From Bacteroidia bacterium (lineage in GTDB: Bacteria > Bacteroidota > Bacteroidia > SpSt-205), in assembly GCA_026003235.1 (NCBI GenBank), contig BPGW01000006.1:62001-126000 (forward strand): a stretch of DNA of 64,000 bases, written 5' to 3'. Position numbers and translations under genes: made by a program. The notes beneath the pieces were generated by a model that was given only the letters and a program-made list of their open reading frames with translations, ran no database searches and was not told where the DNA came from. This document shows, one piece after another, positions 44,798 through 54,075 of this stretch (its first letter is position 1; every line of letters begins with the position of its first letter).

Positions 44798-46779
44798 ATG
44801 AGTGAGATTCTCACGCCTGCTGCTCCGGTAAAAAGCTCGCCTATCACCTGGCGAGAGGGCAGTCCTATTTTGGATAGCCGTTGTCCTTCGGGGGAGCTGG
44901 AGAAGCGCTGGACCCGACACAAAGACAACCTGAAGCTGGTGGCCCCTCACAACAAGCGCAAACTTGAAGTGATTGTGGTGGGGGCTGGCCTGGCGGGGGC
45001 TTCGGCGGCTGCCACCCTCGGAGAGCTGGGCTACAACGTCAAAGTGTTCGTCTACCACAATTCCCCTCGCCGAGCGCATAGCATCGCCGCCCAAGGGGGC
45101 ATCAACGCAGCTAAGAATTACCGCAACGACGGCGATAGCGTATGGCGGCTCTTTTACGACACGATCAAGGGAGGTGATTTCCGGGCCCGCGAGTCTAATG
45201 TCTATCGTTTAGCCGAAGTCAGCGTCAAAATCATTGACCACTGCGTGGCGCAGGGCATTCCGTTTGCGCGGGAGTACGGGGGCTACTTAGATACGCGCTC
45301 GTTTGGGGGGGCTCAGCTCATGCGCACTTTTTATGCGCGGGGCCAAACGGGGCAGCAGCTCCTGCTCGGTGCGTACGCGGCCCTTCAGCGGCAAGTTGCG
45401 CTCGGCAATGTCCAAGTGTATTACAACCACGATGTGCTGGACGTGGTGGTGGAGGAGGGCCGCGCTCGCGGGATCATCGTGCGCAACCTCATCACCGGCG
45501 AACTGCATCGGGTCGCTGCCCACGCCGTGGTGCTCGCCACCGGCGGCTACGGCAACGCCTACTACCTCTCCACCAACGCCAAGCTTTCCAACGCTACGGC
45601 TATATGGCGAGCTCATAAGCGGGGCGCTTACTTTGGCAATCCCAGTTTTGTGCAGATTCACCCTACCTGCATACCCCAGTCTGGAGAGTACCAGTCCAAG
45701 CTCACCCTCATGAGCGAGAGCCTGCGCAACGACGGTCGGGTCTGGGTGCCTCGTACCCCTGGTGACAAGCGCCGGCCCCAGGACATCCCAGAGTCGGAAC
45801 GGTGGTACTACCTGGAAGAATGGTACCCGTCCTTCGGTAACCTGGTGCCCCGAGACATCGCTTCCCGAGCCGCCAAGCGGGTCTGCGACATGGGGTATGG
45901 CGTAGGGCCCACCGGCCGGGCGGTGTACCTGGACTTCTCTGACGCCATCAAACGGCTCGGCCGAGAAGTGATCTACCAGCGCTACGGAAACCTCTTTGAA
46001 ATGTACGAGGAGATCACCGGCGAAAGCCCCTGGGAAACCCCCATGCGCATTTATCCCGCTGTACACTACACAATGGGAGGGCTGTGGGTGGATTACAACC
46101 TCATGACCAACATTGAGGGGCTCTACGCCATTGGCGAAGCGAACTTTTCCGACCATGGCGCTAATCGCCTGGGCGCCAGCGCTCTCATGCAAGGGGCTGG
46201 CGGATGGGTACTTCATTCTGCCTTATACCATCGGGGACTACTTGGCGACGCAGCTTTTCGTGAAGCCTTCCACCGATACGGCGGCTTTTGCTCAGGCTGA
46301 GCGGGAAACCCAAGAACGCATAGAACGCGTGCTCTCCACCAAAGGCACCCGTTCTGTAGATGAGTTTCACCGAGAATTGGGGAAAATCTTGTGGGACCAC
46401 TGTGGGCTTGCCCGCAACGCCGAAGGGCTCACGCAGGCCCCTACAGCAGGTGCGGGAGCTGCGGGAGCGCTTCTGGCGGGAGGTCCGTGTGCCAGGAACC
46501 GGCGCCGAGTTCAACCAAAACCTTGAAAAGGCCCTTCGTGTGGCGGACTTCCTGGAGCTCGGTGAGCTCATGATCGTGGACGCCTACCACCGAGAGGAAT
46601 CCTGCGGCTGCCACCTGAGAGAAGAGTATCAAACCCCCGAAGGAGAAGCTCTGCGCCGAGACGAAGAGTACGCCTACGTGGCCGCTTGGGAGTGGGCCGG
46701 GGAAAATGAACCCCCCATCCTGCACAAGGAACCCCTCCAGTTTGAGTTCGTCAAACCTACCGTCCGAAGCTACAAATAA
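44798..46779 (+). CDS. sdhA: Succinate dehydrogenase flavoprotein subunit (two frameshifts)
   Basis: About 660 residues. FAD loop [20 protein letters not shown]; covalent-flavin region [69 protein letters not shown]; the helical and C-terminal domains ([20 protein letters not shown]). Frame changes near 46195 and 46435 break the last third; both continuations match SdhA. Oxidises succinate in the TCA cycle. Confidence 0.93.
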
Positions 46780-46787
46780 GTTCAGCT

Positions 46788-47546
46788 ATGCGTTTCACCT
46801 TGCGGATTTGGCGTCAGAAAAACGCTCAGGACCCTGGGCGTTTTGAGACCTATGAAGTGGATGGGATTTCGCCGAATACCTCCTTCCTGGAGATGCTGGA
46901 TGTGCTGAACGAGCGCCTGATCAAGGAGGGCAAAGAGCCGGTTGCTTTTGATCACGACTGCCGAGAAGGGATATGTGGGTCCTGTGGGCTTTTCATCAAT
47001 GGGCGAGCGCACGGGCCTTTGCCCAACATCACCACCTGCCGGCTTTACATGCGACATTTCCGGGATGGAGAAACGATTACGATTGAGCCTTTTCGGGCTA
47101 AGCCCTTCCCGGTTATTCGGGATCTGGTGGTGGACCGTTCGGCGCTGGATCGGATCATCCAGGCGGGGGGCTACATCTCGGTCAATGCGGGCAGCGCTCC
47201 GGACGCCAACGCCATTCCTATTCCCAAGCCGGTAGCGGATCGGGCCTTTGATTACGCCACGTGTATTGGCTGTGGGGCCTGCGTGGCCGCCTGCAAGAAC
47301 GCTTCTGCCATGCTCTTCACGGCGGCGAAGGTGGCTCACCTGGCCCTCTTGCCGCAAGGGCAGCCAGAGCGGCGCCAGCGTGTGCAAAAAATGGTGGCCC
47401 AGATGGACCTGGAGGGGTTTGGTCATTGCAGCAATACCGGCGCTTGCGCCGTAGAGTGCCCGGCCAAGATTCCGCTCACGGCGATTGCGCAATTGCAGCG
47501 GGACTTTATCTGGGCGCACTTCACGCCGGACCCTTACGCGCGCTGA
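46788..47546 (+). CDS. sdhB: Succinate dehydrogenase iron-sulfur subunit
   Basis: 252 residues. [2Fe-2S] ligands in [20 protein letters not shown] and the later ITTC; [4Fe-4S] in [17 protein letters not shown]; third cluster Cys in [16 protein letters not shown]. Intact; 8 bases after sdhA. Passes electrons from FAD to the quinone site. Confidence 0.95.
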   Translation: MRFTLRIWRQKNAQDPGRFETYEVDGISPNTSFLEMLDVLNERLIKEGKEPVAFDHDCREGICGSCGLFINGRAHGPLPNITTCRLYMRHFRDGETITIEPFRAKPFPVIRDLVVDRSALDRIIQAGGYISVNAGSAPDANAIPIPKPVADRAFDYATCIGCGACVAACKNASAMLFTAAKVAHLALLPQGQPERRQRVQKMVAQMDLEGFGHCSNTGACAVECPAKIPLTAIAQLQRDFIWAHFTPDPYAR

Positions 47547-47554
47547 GGGGCCCT

Positions 47555-47562
47555 TACCTTTG
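47555..47562 (+). promoter_or_regulatory. -7 promoter octamer for aspS
   Basis: TACCTTTG, 5 bases before the GTG at 47568. Confidence 0.65.
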
Positions 47563-47567
47563 CGCCG

Positions 47568-49277
47568 GTGGAAGCTACTTCGTATCGCACGCACGGGTGC
47601 GGTGAGCTGCGTCCTCATCACGTAGGGCAGCGTCTACGCGTGGCTGGCTGGGTGCGCCGGGTGCGAGACCTGGGGCGCTTCGTCTTTGTGGACCTACGGG
47701 ACCGTACGGGTATCCTCCAGTTGTATGCGAGAGCGGAAAGCCCTCTCTACGCTTCCCTCCGCAAACTGGGCCGGGAATGGGTCATCCAGGCGGAAGGCAC
47801 CCTTCGCCTGCGTGAAAGCCCCAATCCAGCCCTCCCCACCGGCCAGGTGGAATTGGAAGTGGAGTCCCTTACGGTGCTCAATCCTTCCCTCACACCGCCT
47901 TTTCTCATTGAGGACGAAACGGATGGCCTGGAAGAGCTCCGGCTTCAGTATCGCTACCTGGACCTGCGCCGGCCCGTGATGCAGGCGCGCCTCATGCTGC
48001 GAGCTCGCCTTCTTGCGGTGCTGCGCCATTACCTCACAAGCCGGGGGTTCGTGGAGATAGAGACCCCCATGCTCATCCGTTCCACGCCAGAAGGCGCACG
48101 CGACTTCCTGGTTCCTTCCCGCCTCAAGCCAGGCGCCTTCTATGCCCTGCCTCAGTCCCCTCAGCTGCTCAAGCAGCTGCTCATGATTGCGGGCTACGAC
48201 CGCTACTTTCAGATTGCCCGCTGTTTTCGGGACGAAGACTACCGAGGTGACCGCCAGGCGGAATTCACCCAGCTGGACTGCGAGCTAAGCTTCGTAACCC
48301 AGGAGGAAATCCTTGAGCTTTTTACGGACCTGGTGCGGTTCACTTTTCGGGAGGTACTGGGGGTGGAGATCGGACCGGTGCCCCGGCTTACCTATGCTGA
48401 AGCGTTGGCGCAGTATGGTTCCGACAAGCCCGACTTGCGTTACGCCCTTCGGTGGGAAGAGGTCACAGCGTGGGCGCACCAGCAGCCGGTTCCTTTTTGG
48501 GAGGGGCGTCGGGTCTTCTGGATGTGGGTGCCAGGGGGGCACGCCTCCCGTAAGGTGCAAGACACCTGGCGCGCTTTGGCCCAGGAAGCTGGCGTCGCTT
48601 CGGTGGCCTTCGTCCAAAAAACCCCTCAGCAGGTCTCTACCTCCCTCTCCAAGTTCCTTTCGCCGGAATCCCTTGAGCTGCCTGGGGAAGGGCTTGGGCT
48701 CTGGGTGGCCCTTGAAGACGGTCCTACCTCTGCCTTGGGGGCGCTGCGGTCAGCGGTGATCCGAGACCTCAACCTTCAGCCCGAACGCGAATGGGCCGTG
48801 CTCTGGGTGACGGACTTCCCGCTCTTTGAGAAAACGGAAGAGGGGCGCTTGGCGCCGGCGCATCATCCCTTCGTGCATCCCCACCCCGAGGATTTAGATC
48901 GGCTTCAGACGGATCCGTTGAGTGTGCGAGGCCTGGCTTACGACCTCGTCATCAACGGCTACGAAATCCTCAGCGGAAGCCTGCGGTGCCATGTGCCGGA
49001 GCTGCAGCGGCAAATCTTTCGCCTGTTGGGCTTCAGCCCCGCTGAGATGGAAGAGAAGTTCGGTTTTCTCCTGCAAGCGCTCAGTTATGGGGCTCCGCCG
49101 CATGGAGGGTGTGCGTTTGGCCTAGACCGGTGGGTGATGCTCTTGGCGGGAGGGCAAAGTTTGCGGGATGTGATCGCCTTCCCGAAGACGGCCAGTGGGG
49201 CCGACCTCATGCTGGGGGCCCCGGCCCCCCTTGATCCCGCCCAGAAGGCCGAACTCCTCGGCTGGCTATCTTCCTAA
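47568..49277 (+). CDS. aspS: Aspartyl-tRNA synthetase
   Basis: 569 residues, class IIb. N-terminal OB fold (VGQRLRVAGWVRRVRDLGRF), motif 1 YLTSRGFVEIETPMLIRSTP, motif 2 FQIARCFRDEDYRGDRQAEF, bacterial insertion GAD domain near residues 280-400, motif 3 FGLDRWVMLLAGGQSLRDVI. Start GTG at 47568 is set by the octamer. Intact. Presence of gatA suggests that Asn-tRNA or Gln-tRNA may be made by transamidation, in which case AspRS may be non-discriminating. Confidence 0.95.
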   Translation: MEATSYRTHGCGELRPHHVGQRLRVAGWVRRVRDLGRFVFVDLRDRTGILQLYARAESPLYASLRKLGREWVIQAEGTLRLRESPNPALPTGQVELEVESLTVLNPSLTPPFLIEDETDGLEELRLQYRYLDLRRPVMQARLMLRARLLAVLRHYLTSRGFVEIETPMLIRSTPEGARDFLVPSRLKPGAFYALPQSPQLLKQLLMIAGYDRYFQIARCFRDEDYRGDRQAEFTQLDCELSFVTQEEILELFTDLVRFTFREVLGVEIGPVPRLTYAEALAQYGSDKPDLRYALRWEEVTAWAHQQPVPFWEGRRVFWMWVPGGHASRKVQDTWRALAQEAGVASVAFVQKTPQQVSTSLSKFLSPESLELPGEGLGLWVALEDGPTSALGALRSAVIRDLNLQPEREWAVLWVTDFPLFEKTEEGRLAPAHHPFVHPHPEDLDRLQTDPLSVRGLAYDLVINGYEILSGSLRCHVPELQRQIFRLLGFSPAEMEEKFGFLLQALSYGAPPHGGCAFGLDRWVMLLAGGQSLRDVIAFPKTASGADLMLGAPAPLDPAQKAELLGWLSS

Positions 49278-49283
49278 CCGATG

Positions 49284-49291
49284 TACCTTTG
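49284..49291 (+). promoter_or_regulatory. -7 promoter octamer
   Basis: TACCTTTG, 4 bases before the GTG at 49296. It overlaps an upstream in-frame ATG at 49281, which argues against that ATG as the start. Confidence 0.6.
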
Positions 49292-49295
49292 TCCG

Positions 49296-49556
49296 GTGCC
49301 TGCAAAGCCCAGCACAGCTCAGGCTCTGGCACAACTGGAGGCTATTTTCCGGCGCCATGGCTATCGCCTCCGCTACATGAAAGGCCCCTTTCGGGGTGGA
49401 GCTTGCCGGCTCTACGAGGAAAAGCTGGTCGTCATCAACGCCGTGTATCCCCCTTTAGGACGAGCCCGGGCCCTGGCTACCATCGCTGATCAGCTTCGCG
49501 ACCAGCTGGACCTTACCCCAGAAGAAAGCCAGCTCATCCAGCGTTTCGCTCTTTGA
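49296..49556 (+). CDS. Small conserved protein, unknown function
   Basis: 86 residues from the GTG at 49296 (VPAKPSTAQALAQLEAIFRR). FRGGACRLYEEKLVVINAVY resembles a short conserved Bacteroidota protein family seen between unrelated housekeeping genes; no function is known to me. No signal or helix for membrane. TGA overlaps the TTG start of the next gene (TTGA), so the two are probably translated together. Confidence 0.7.
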   Translation: MPAKPSTAQALAQLEAIFRRHGYRLRYMKGPFRGGACRLYEEKLVVINAVYPPLGRARALATIADQLRDQLDLTPEESQLIQRFAL

Positions 49557-50329
49557 AGCTCGTCTTTCTTGGTACAGGGACTTCGCAGGGGGTGCCGGTC
49601 GTCGGCTGCGCTTGTCCTGTGTGCCGTTCGCCTGACCCCCGCGATAAGCGCCTGCGCACTTCGGCGGCCATCGTGGTCCAAGGGCGAGTATGGGTGCTGG
49701 ACACAGGACCGGACTTTCGCACGCAGCTCATAGCGGCCCGCTTGCCCACGCTTGACGCCGTTCTCTTTACGCATGCCCACAAGGATCACACGGCCGGCCT
49801 GGACGATGTGCGTCCCTTCAACTACCTCCAAGGCAAGCGCATCTCCCTCTACGCCGAAGGCCAAGCCCTGGCGCAAATCCGGCGAGAGTATGCCTACGCC
49901 TTTGAGGGGCCGCCTTATCCGGGCTTGCCTCAGTTTTCGCTGTGGGAAATCGAGCCGTATGCCCCTTTCTCCCTGCAGGGGGTGGAAGTAAAACCCTTCC
50001 TGGTGTGGCATTACAAGCTCCCCGTGCTGGGCTTCCGAATCGGGGGGCTGGTCTACATCACCGACGCCAGCGCCATCCCAGAAGAGTCGTGGCCTTACCT
50101 CTACGACGCAGAAGTCCTGGTCTTGAACGCCCTCCGTAAAGAACCCCACATCTCGCACTTCCACCTTGAGGCGGCCGTGGAAGTGGTAAAAAAAGCGCGC
50201 CCTCGGCAAGCCTACTTCACCCACATCAGTCATCTCTTGGGCTTGCACGCCGAAGTGGAGAAAGAATTGCCTGCTTCGGTACGCTTGGCCTACGATGGGC
50301 TGGTTGTGCGGCTGTCGGACCCCTCGTAG
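49553..50329 (+). CDS. MBL-fold metallohydrolase (PhnP-like)
   Basis: 258 residues. KLVFLGTGTSQGVPVVGCAC and CPVC (zinc site of PhnP-type), VLDTGPDFRTQL, HxHxDH motif LFTHAHKDHTAGLDD, ITDASAIPEESWPYL and HISHFHLEAAVEV. Likely a phosphodiesterase acting on cyclic or nucleic-acid-like phosphodiesters. TTG start coupled to the upstream gene. Confidence 0.85.
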   Translation: MKLVFLGTGTSQGVPVVGCACPVCRSPDPRDKRLRTSAAIVVQGRVWVLDTGPDFRTQLIAARLPTLDAVLFTHAHKDHTAGLDDVRPFNYLQGKRISLYAEGQALAQIRREYAYAFEGPPYPGLPQFSLWEIEPYAPFSLQGVEVKPFLVWHYKLPVLGFRIGGLVYITDASAIPEESWPYLYDAEVLVLNALRKEPHISHFHLEAAVEVVKKARPRQAYFTHISHLLGLHAEVEKELPASVRLAYDGLVVRLSDPS

Positions 50330-50334
50330 CTTTG
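50327..50334 (+). promoter_or_regulatory. -7 promoter octamer
   Basis: TAGCTTTG, 6 bases before the ATG at 50341; it overlaps the stop of the MBL gene. Confidence 0.55.
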
Positions 50335-50340
50335 CAGAAC

Positions 50341-50913
50341 ATGCGCAGCTACCGGGTCCTGCTCGTGCGGAAGTTTCCTGAAAACCCCACCCTCGGCTTT
50401 TATCGCCATCCTAAGCTGCCCAGTTCTCTACTGGGTCGCACCCTGGTGCGGTTTTTGCATGTCACTTCGCCCGCTGACGTGGTGGCTTTTTACTACCACA
50501 ATGGCTTTTTGCGCAGCTATGAGGTGCTCTTCACGGACACGCATGTCTATGACAAAGAGGCCTACTTCCCTCTGGAAGATATTCGGGGTGTGCAGCGCGA
50601 GGGCAGGAAGCTGATCCTTCAAATCAACCATGTCGGACGCATCCTTCCCCACACCATGAAACTGGGCTCCGAATTGGCAGCGGAGCTTATGCAGCGTGTA
50701 TTTGACCTGATTGTGCATGTGCCCAAAGAAGACATGATTGAGCGGGTGATAGAGCGCCGCGCCAACCTCAACTTAGCCAGCGTCCAATGGCTGGAGCTGC
50801 GAGACGAAGTGCTGCGGACCATAGACCTCCTCTACGAGAAGTACCAAGAAGGAAAACTCTCCCTGCTTGAGTACGAGATGCTGCGAGAAGACCTCTTGCG
50901 TCGCTTGGTGTGA
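50341..50913 (+). CDS. Unknown cytoplasmic protein
   Basis: 190 residues starting MRSYRVLLVRKFPENPTLGF. The middle (YEVLFTDTHVYDKEAYFPLE DIRGVQ region) looks like beta strands of a PH- or GRAM-like domain, followed by a helical C-terminus (LRDEVLRTIDLLYEKYQEGK, LSLLEYEMLREDLLRRLV, resembling a SHOCT-type short motif). Function not recognised. Start at 50341 is chosen over the upstream codon because of the octamer. 3 bases before the next gene. Confidence 0.65.
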   Translation: MRSYRVLLVRKFPENPTLGFYRHPKLPSSLLGRTLVRFLHVTSPADVVAFYYHNGFLRSYEVLFTDTHVYDKEAYFPLEDIRGVQREGRKLILQINHVGRILPHTMKLGSELAAELMQRVFDLIVHVPKEDMIERVIERRANLNLASVQWLELRDEVLRTIDLLYEKYQEGKLSLLEYEMLREDLLRRLV

Positions 50914-50916
50914 GGT

Positions 50917-52143
50917 ATGTACAGCGATAGGCTTTTGCGGTGGCTTTTTCTGGTAGGCTTGTGGGTGCTGGCGGAAGTCTTGGGCTACTACGGACTCAAG
51001 CGGTTGGGGCTGTGGCGCCGGTGGCTGGGGTGGAGTACGGCGATAGCTTTTCTCTTGGGAACGATCCTTTTTGGAGCGGGGTACCTGCTGCAAACTCGCC
51101 CTGGAGGGCACACCCTCTACCTTTCCATACAGAGGGTAGGGGGGGTGCTATTTCTGGTTTGGCTGGGGCTTACGATGGGAAAGTTGCTGGGTGGGGTTTG
51201 GGGCTTGTTGGCGGGAAGGCAGAAAACCCCTAAGGCTGGCTTTTCTCCCTCACGGCGAGCATTCTTGCAGACGGTGGGAGCGGCAGCGGCGGCCCTACCT
51301 TGCGTCGGTCTGGGCTATGGCTTCTGGATCGGGCGGTATCGCTTCCGCTTTGAGACGATTGAAGTGGCCCTGCCCGACCTCCCACCCGCCTGGGAAGGCC
51401 TCTCTATCCTCCAGTTTTCTGACTTGCACAGCGGCAGCTTCGTAGAGCCGGCGGCGCTCAAGCCGGTATGGGAAGCCATCCAGAAGGCAGCCGCAGATCT
51501 TTGCGTCTTTACAGGCGACTGGGTCAATGTCTATGCCGAAGAGCTGGAGCCTTTTGTCGCTGACCTGGCGAGCCTTTCGGCGCCCCTCGGTAAGTGGGCC
51601 GTGCTGGGCAACCACGACTACGGCGACTACGCCCGCTGGAAGGACCCCACCGAGAAAGCCGCTAACCTTGCCTACCTGCGCCGGCTCATCGCTCAGAGTG
51701 GCTTTCGCTTGCTGGAAGATGCCGCTTACACGCTCTACCAAGGTGGGGAACCTCTTACGCTGGTAGGCGTGGGCAACTGGAGCGCTTGGCGGCGCTTCCA
51801 ACGGTATGGCGACTTAGCTCGCGCCTGGAAAGACGTGCCTTCCCAAGGGCCCAAGATCCTTCTCTCCCACGATCCCACCCACTGGGAAGCCCAGGTGCAA
51901 GGGCGCTATCCCATTTCGCTTACGCTGAGCGGGCATACGCACGGCCTGCAGTTCGGCCTGGAATGGGGGCGGTGGCGCTTCAGCCCAGCCCAATGGCTCT
52001 ATACCTACTGGGCCGGTCTGTATCAAGTGGGTTCGCAGTTTCTGTACGTCAATCGGGGTCTCGGCTATGTAGGGGTCCCAGCCCGACTGGGGATATGGCC
52101 CGAAGTGACGATCCTGCGCTTGCGTCGGCAAAGGCCCGTCTGA
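50917..52143 (+). CDS. Membrane metallophosphoesterase (YkuE/YaeI-like)
   Basis: 408 residues. Three N-terminal membrane helices (residues about 8-90), then SRRAFLQTVGAAAAALP (Tat-like twin-arginine stretch before a fourth helix), then a calcineurin-type domain with LQFSDLHSG, VFTGDWVNVY, VLGNHDYGDY, LLSHDPTHW and LTLSGHTHGLQFG, the five metal motifs. Relatives cleave UDP-diacylglucosamine-type or other lipid phosphodiesters at the outer membrane face. The domain would lie outside the inner membrane. Confidence 0.88.
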   Translation: MYSDRLLRWLFLVGLWVLAEVLGYYGLKRLGLWRRWLGWSTAIAFLLGTILFGAGYLLQTRPGGHTLYLSIQRVGGVLFLVWLGLTMGKLLGGVWGLLAGRQKTPKAGFSPSRRAFLQTVGAAAAALPCVGLGYGFWIGRYRFRFETIEVALPDLPPAWEGLSILQFSDLHSGSFVEPAALKPVWEAIQKAAADLCVFTGDWVNVYAEELEPFVADLASLSAPLGKWAVLGNHDYGDYARWKDPTEKAANLAYLRRLIAQSGFRLLEDAAYTLYQGGEPLTLVGVGNWSAWRRFQRYGDLARAWKDVPSQGPKILLSHDPTHWEAQVQGRYPISLTLSGHTHGLQFGLEWGRWRFSPAQWLYTYWAGLYQVGSQFLYVNRGLGYVGVPARLGIWPEVTILRLRRQRPV

Positions 52144-52145
52144 GC

Positions 52146-52153
52146 TAACTTAG
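52146..52153 (+). promoter_or_regulatory. -7-like octamer for cheR (one mismatch)
   Basis: TAACTTAG, 6 bases before the GTG at 52160. Confidence 0.35.
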
Positions 52154-52159
52154 TCCCCT

Positions 52160-52996
52160 GTGCTGCCCGAGGCTTTACCGGAGATCGCGGAGGCTGACCT
52201 GGAGCGGTTTTTCCAGATCATGCAAGCCCAATTTGGGTATGACTTTCGGGGCTATGCGCCAGCCTCTCTAAAGCGCAGGTTGGGCACGGTGCTCAAGCGC
52301 TACGGCCTGAAAGACCTGCATGCCCTCAACCAGCGCCTGCTAGCTCAACCCGACTATGGCGAGCGGTTCATTAGCGAGATCACCGTTTCTACTACGGAGT
52401 TGTTTCGGGACCCCTCAGCTTGGGTAGCTTTTCGGCTGCAGGCCTTACCTCTCTTTGCCCAAGCTCCCCACCTGCGCATCTGGCATGTGGGGGCCTCCAC
52501 CGGGGAGGAAGTGCTTTCCATGGCTATCCTACTCAAGGAGACGGGCCTCTACGAGCGCGCCCATCTGTACGCCACGGATATAGACACCTACTCCCTGGCC
52601 CAGGCTCAACGCGCTCGGTATCCCCTCCGGCTGAAAAACCTCTACCAGCAAAACTTCGCCGCCGTCTTGCCTGGCGTCCCTTGGCAGCGCTACGTGAAGG
52701 AAGAGGGAAATGAAATGGTGTTTGATCCGGCGCTCTTGGAACGAGTGCGGTTTCTGAAGCACAACATCGTCTCGGAGGCCCCTTTTGCCAGCTTTGAGGT
52801 CGTGGTATGCCGAAATCTGCTGATTTACTTCACGCCTGCTTTGCAGGACCAGGTGGTGACCCGGCTGGTGGATAGCCTCATGCCGGGGGGTATTTTGATG
52901 ATTGGGACCAAGGAATCGCTTTTTTGGTGCGCTGCGGCCAAACGCCTGGTGGCCGTGAACGAGACAGAACGCATTTACCGGCGCCGTTCCCTATGA
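52160..52996 (+). CDS. cheR: CheR-type protein-glutamate methyltransferase
   Basis: 278 residues. N-terminal helical domain (FQIMQAQFGYDFRGYAPASL), then TVSTTELFRDPSAW, SAM loop VGASTGEEVLSMAILLKE (Ala replaces the usual Cys), LYATDIDTYSLAQA, VVCRNLLIYFTPALQDQV. No receptor, CheA or CheW is in the window, so the target may be a non-chemotactic sensor, such as the phosphatase 1.1 kb downstream. Stop overlaps cheB (ATGA). Confidence 0.9.
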   Translation: MLPEALPEIAEADLERFFQIMQAQFGYDFRGYAPASLKRRLGTVLKRYGLKDLHALNQRLLAQPDYGERFISEITVSTTELFRDPSAWVAFRLQALPLFAQAPHLRIWHVGASTGEEVLSMAILLKETGLYERAHLYATDIDTYSLAQAQRARYPLRLKNLYQQNFAAVLPGVPWQRYVKEEGNEMVFDPALLERVRFLKHNIVSEAPFASFEVVVCRNLLIYFTPALQDQVVTRLVDSLMPGGILMIGTKESLFWCAAAKRLVAVNETERIYRRRSL

Positions 52997-53565
52997 CCGA
53001 ACGGCCTTTTTTGTGGGTGGTGGCCGGTTCAGCGGGTAGCTTCACCCCCGCGCGGCAGTTTGTCCAAGAAATGCCCTATCGGCCCCAGGTAGCGATTGTG
53101 CTATGCCTGCATCGCATGCGAAAGCCCCGTGTGCCTATGATAGAGGCTTTTAGCCGTATACCCTACTGGCAGGTGGTGGAGCCCCAGGACAAGGACCCGA
53201 TAGAAAGCGGAAAGGTGTACCTGGCTCCGGCGGATTATCACCTCCTGGTGGAGCGAGAGGGGTACTTTAGCTTGTCGGTAGACGAACCTGTGCATTTCTC
53301 CCGGCCGAGCATAGATGTGCTCTTGGAGTCTGTGGTGGAGGCTCGTTGGCCCAGGGCCGGTGCCGTACTTCTCTCGGGCGCCAACCGAGATGGCGCATGG
53401 GGGCTCTACCTTTTCCATCGGGCGGGCTACTTCACTGCTGTGCAGGACCCCCAAGAGGCCGAAGTACCTACCATGCCCCGCGCCGCCTTGGAACTCTTTA
53501 CGCCCAATCGGCTCTGCAAAGCCCATGAGCTGGTACAAGTATGCCTTGAGGCCCTATCTTTGTAA
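52993..53565 (+). CDS. cheB: Stand-alone CheB-type methylesterase
   Basis: 190 residues, only the catalytic domain with no receiver domain. Catalytic Ser in VVAGSAGSFTP, His in LCLHRMRKP, Asp in LLSGANRDGAWGLY; YLAPADYHLLVERE is family-typical. Start ATG at 52993, overlapping the cheR stop. With cheR it forms a methylation/demethylation pair with no visible chemotaxis genes. Confidence 0.9.
   Translation: MTERPFLWVVAGSAGSFTPARQFVQEMPYRPQVAIVLCLHRMRKPRVPMIEAFSRIPYWQVVEPQDKDPIESGKVYLAPADYHLLVEREGYFSLSVDEPVHFSRPSIDVLLESVVEARWPRAGAVLLSGANRDGAWGLYLFHRAGYFTAVQDPQEAEVPTMPRAALELFTPNRLCKAHELVQVCLEALSL
53555..53562 (+). promoter_or_regulatory. -7 promoter octamer
   Basis: TATCTTTG, 5 bases before the PEBP ATG; it overlaps the end of cheB. 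Confidence 0.65.
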
Positions 53566-53567
53566 GG

Positions 53568-54053
53568 ATGAAGGTCTTATGGGCTTTGCTCGGGGCAGGT
53601 TCCCTCTTGGCCCAGATGTGGGTTCGCATAGAGGGGTACGAACGCGGGGCTTTTGTACGCCCAGAACACACCTGCGATGGGGCCAATGTGCCCCTCTCTA
53701 TCCAGTGGGGTGGGGCGCCGCCGGCTGCGCGCGCTTTTGTCGTGCGTATGTACGACCCCGACGCGCCTCAAGATACCTTTATCCACTGGCTCGTGTGTAA
53801 TGTGAAAGGCACTCAGCTGGGCCCCGGCCAAGAGGAAGGGCTCGTGGGCTACAACGACTTCGGGAAGCTGGGGTATGGGGGGCCCTGCCCGCCGGCTCGC
53901 GATGCAGCGCACCGGTACTTCGTAGAAGTGTACGCGTTGTCAGAGCCGCTAAGTGTGCGACCTCCCGTAACCTGGGAAAAGGTTCGGCCGCTTCTGGCGG
54001 GGCGCACGCTGGCCCGCAGCGAAACCTTTGTGCGATACAAGCGTAAAATGTGA
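53568..54053 (+). CDS. Secreted PEBP/YbhB-family protein
   Basis: 161 residues with a signal peptide (MKVLWALLGAGSLLAQ). PEBP motifs VRMYDPDAPQDTFIHWLVCN and GYGGPCPPARDAAHRYFVEV. Family binds phospholipid-like or anionic ligands; bacterial role unclear. Ends 22 bases before the phosphatase start. Confidence 0.88.
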   Translation: MKVLWALLGAGSLLAQMWVRIEGYERGAFVRPEHTCDGANVPLSIQWGGAPPAARAFVVRMYDPDAPQDTFIHWLVCNVKGTQLGPGQEEGLVGYNDFGKLGYGGPCPPARDAAHRYFVEVYALSEPLSVRPPVTWEKVRPLLAGRTLARSETFVRYKRKM

Positions 54054-54075
54054 AGCGGAGGCACGCTTAGCGTAC

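Noticed and set aside
49281-49295. ATG at 49281 as start of the small protein
   Set aside because: The TACCTTTG octamer overlaps this codon, so transcription would begin after it.
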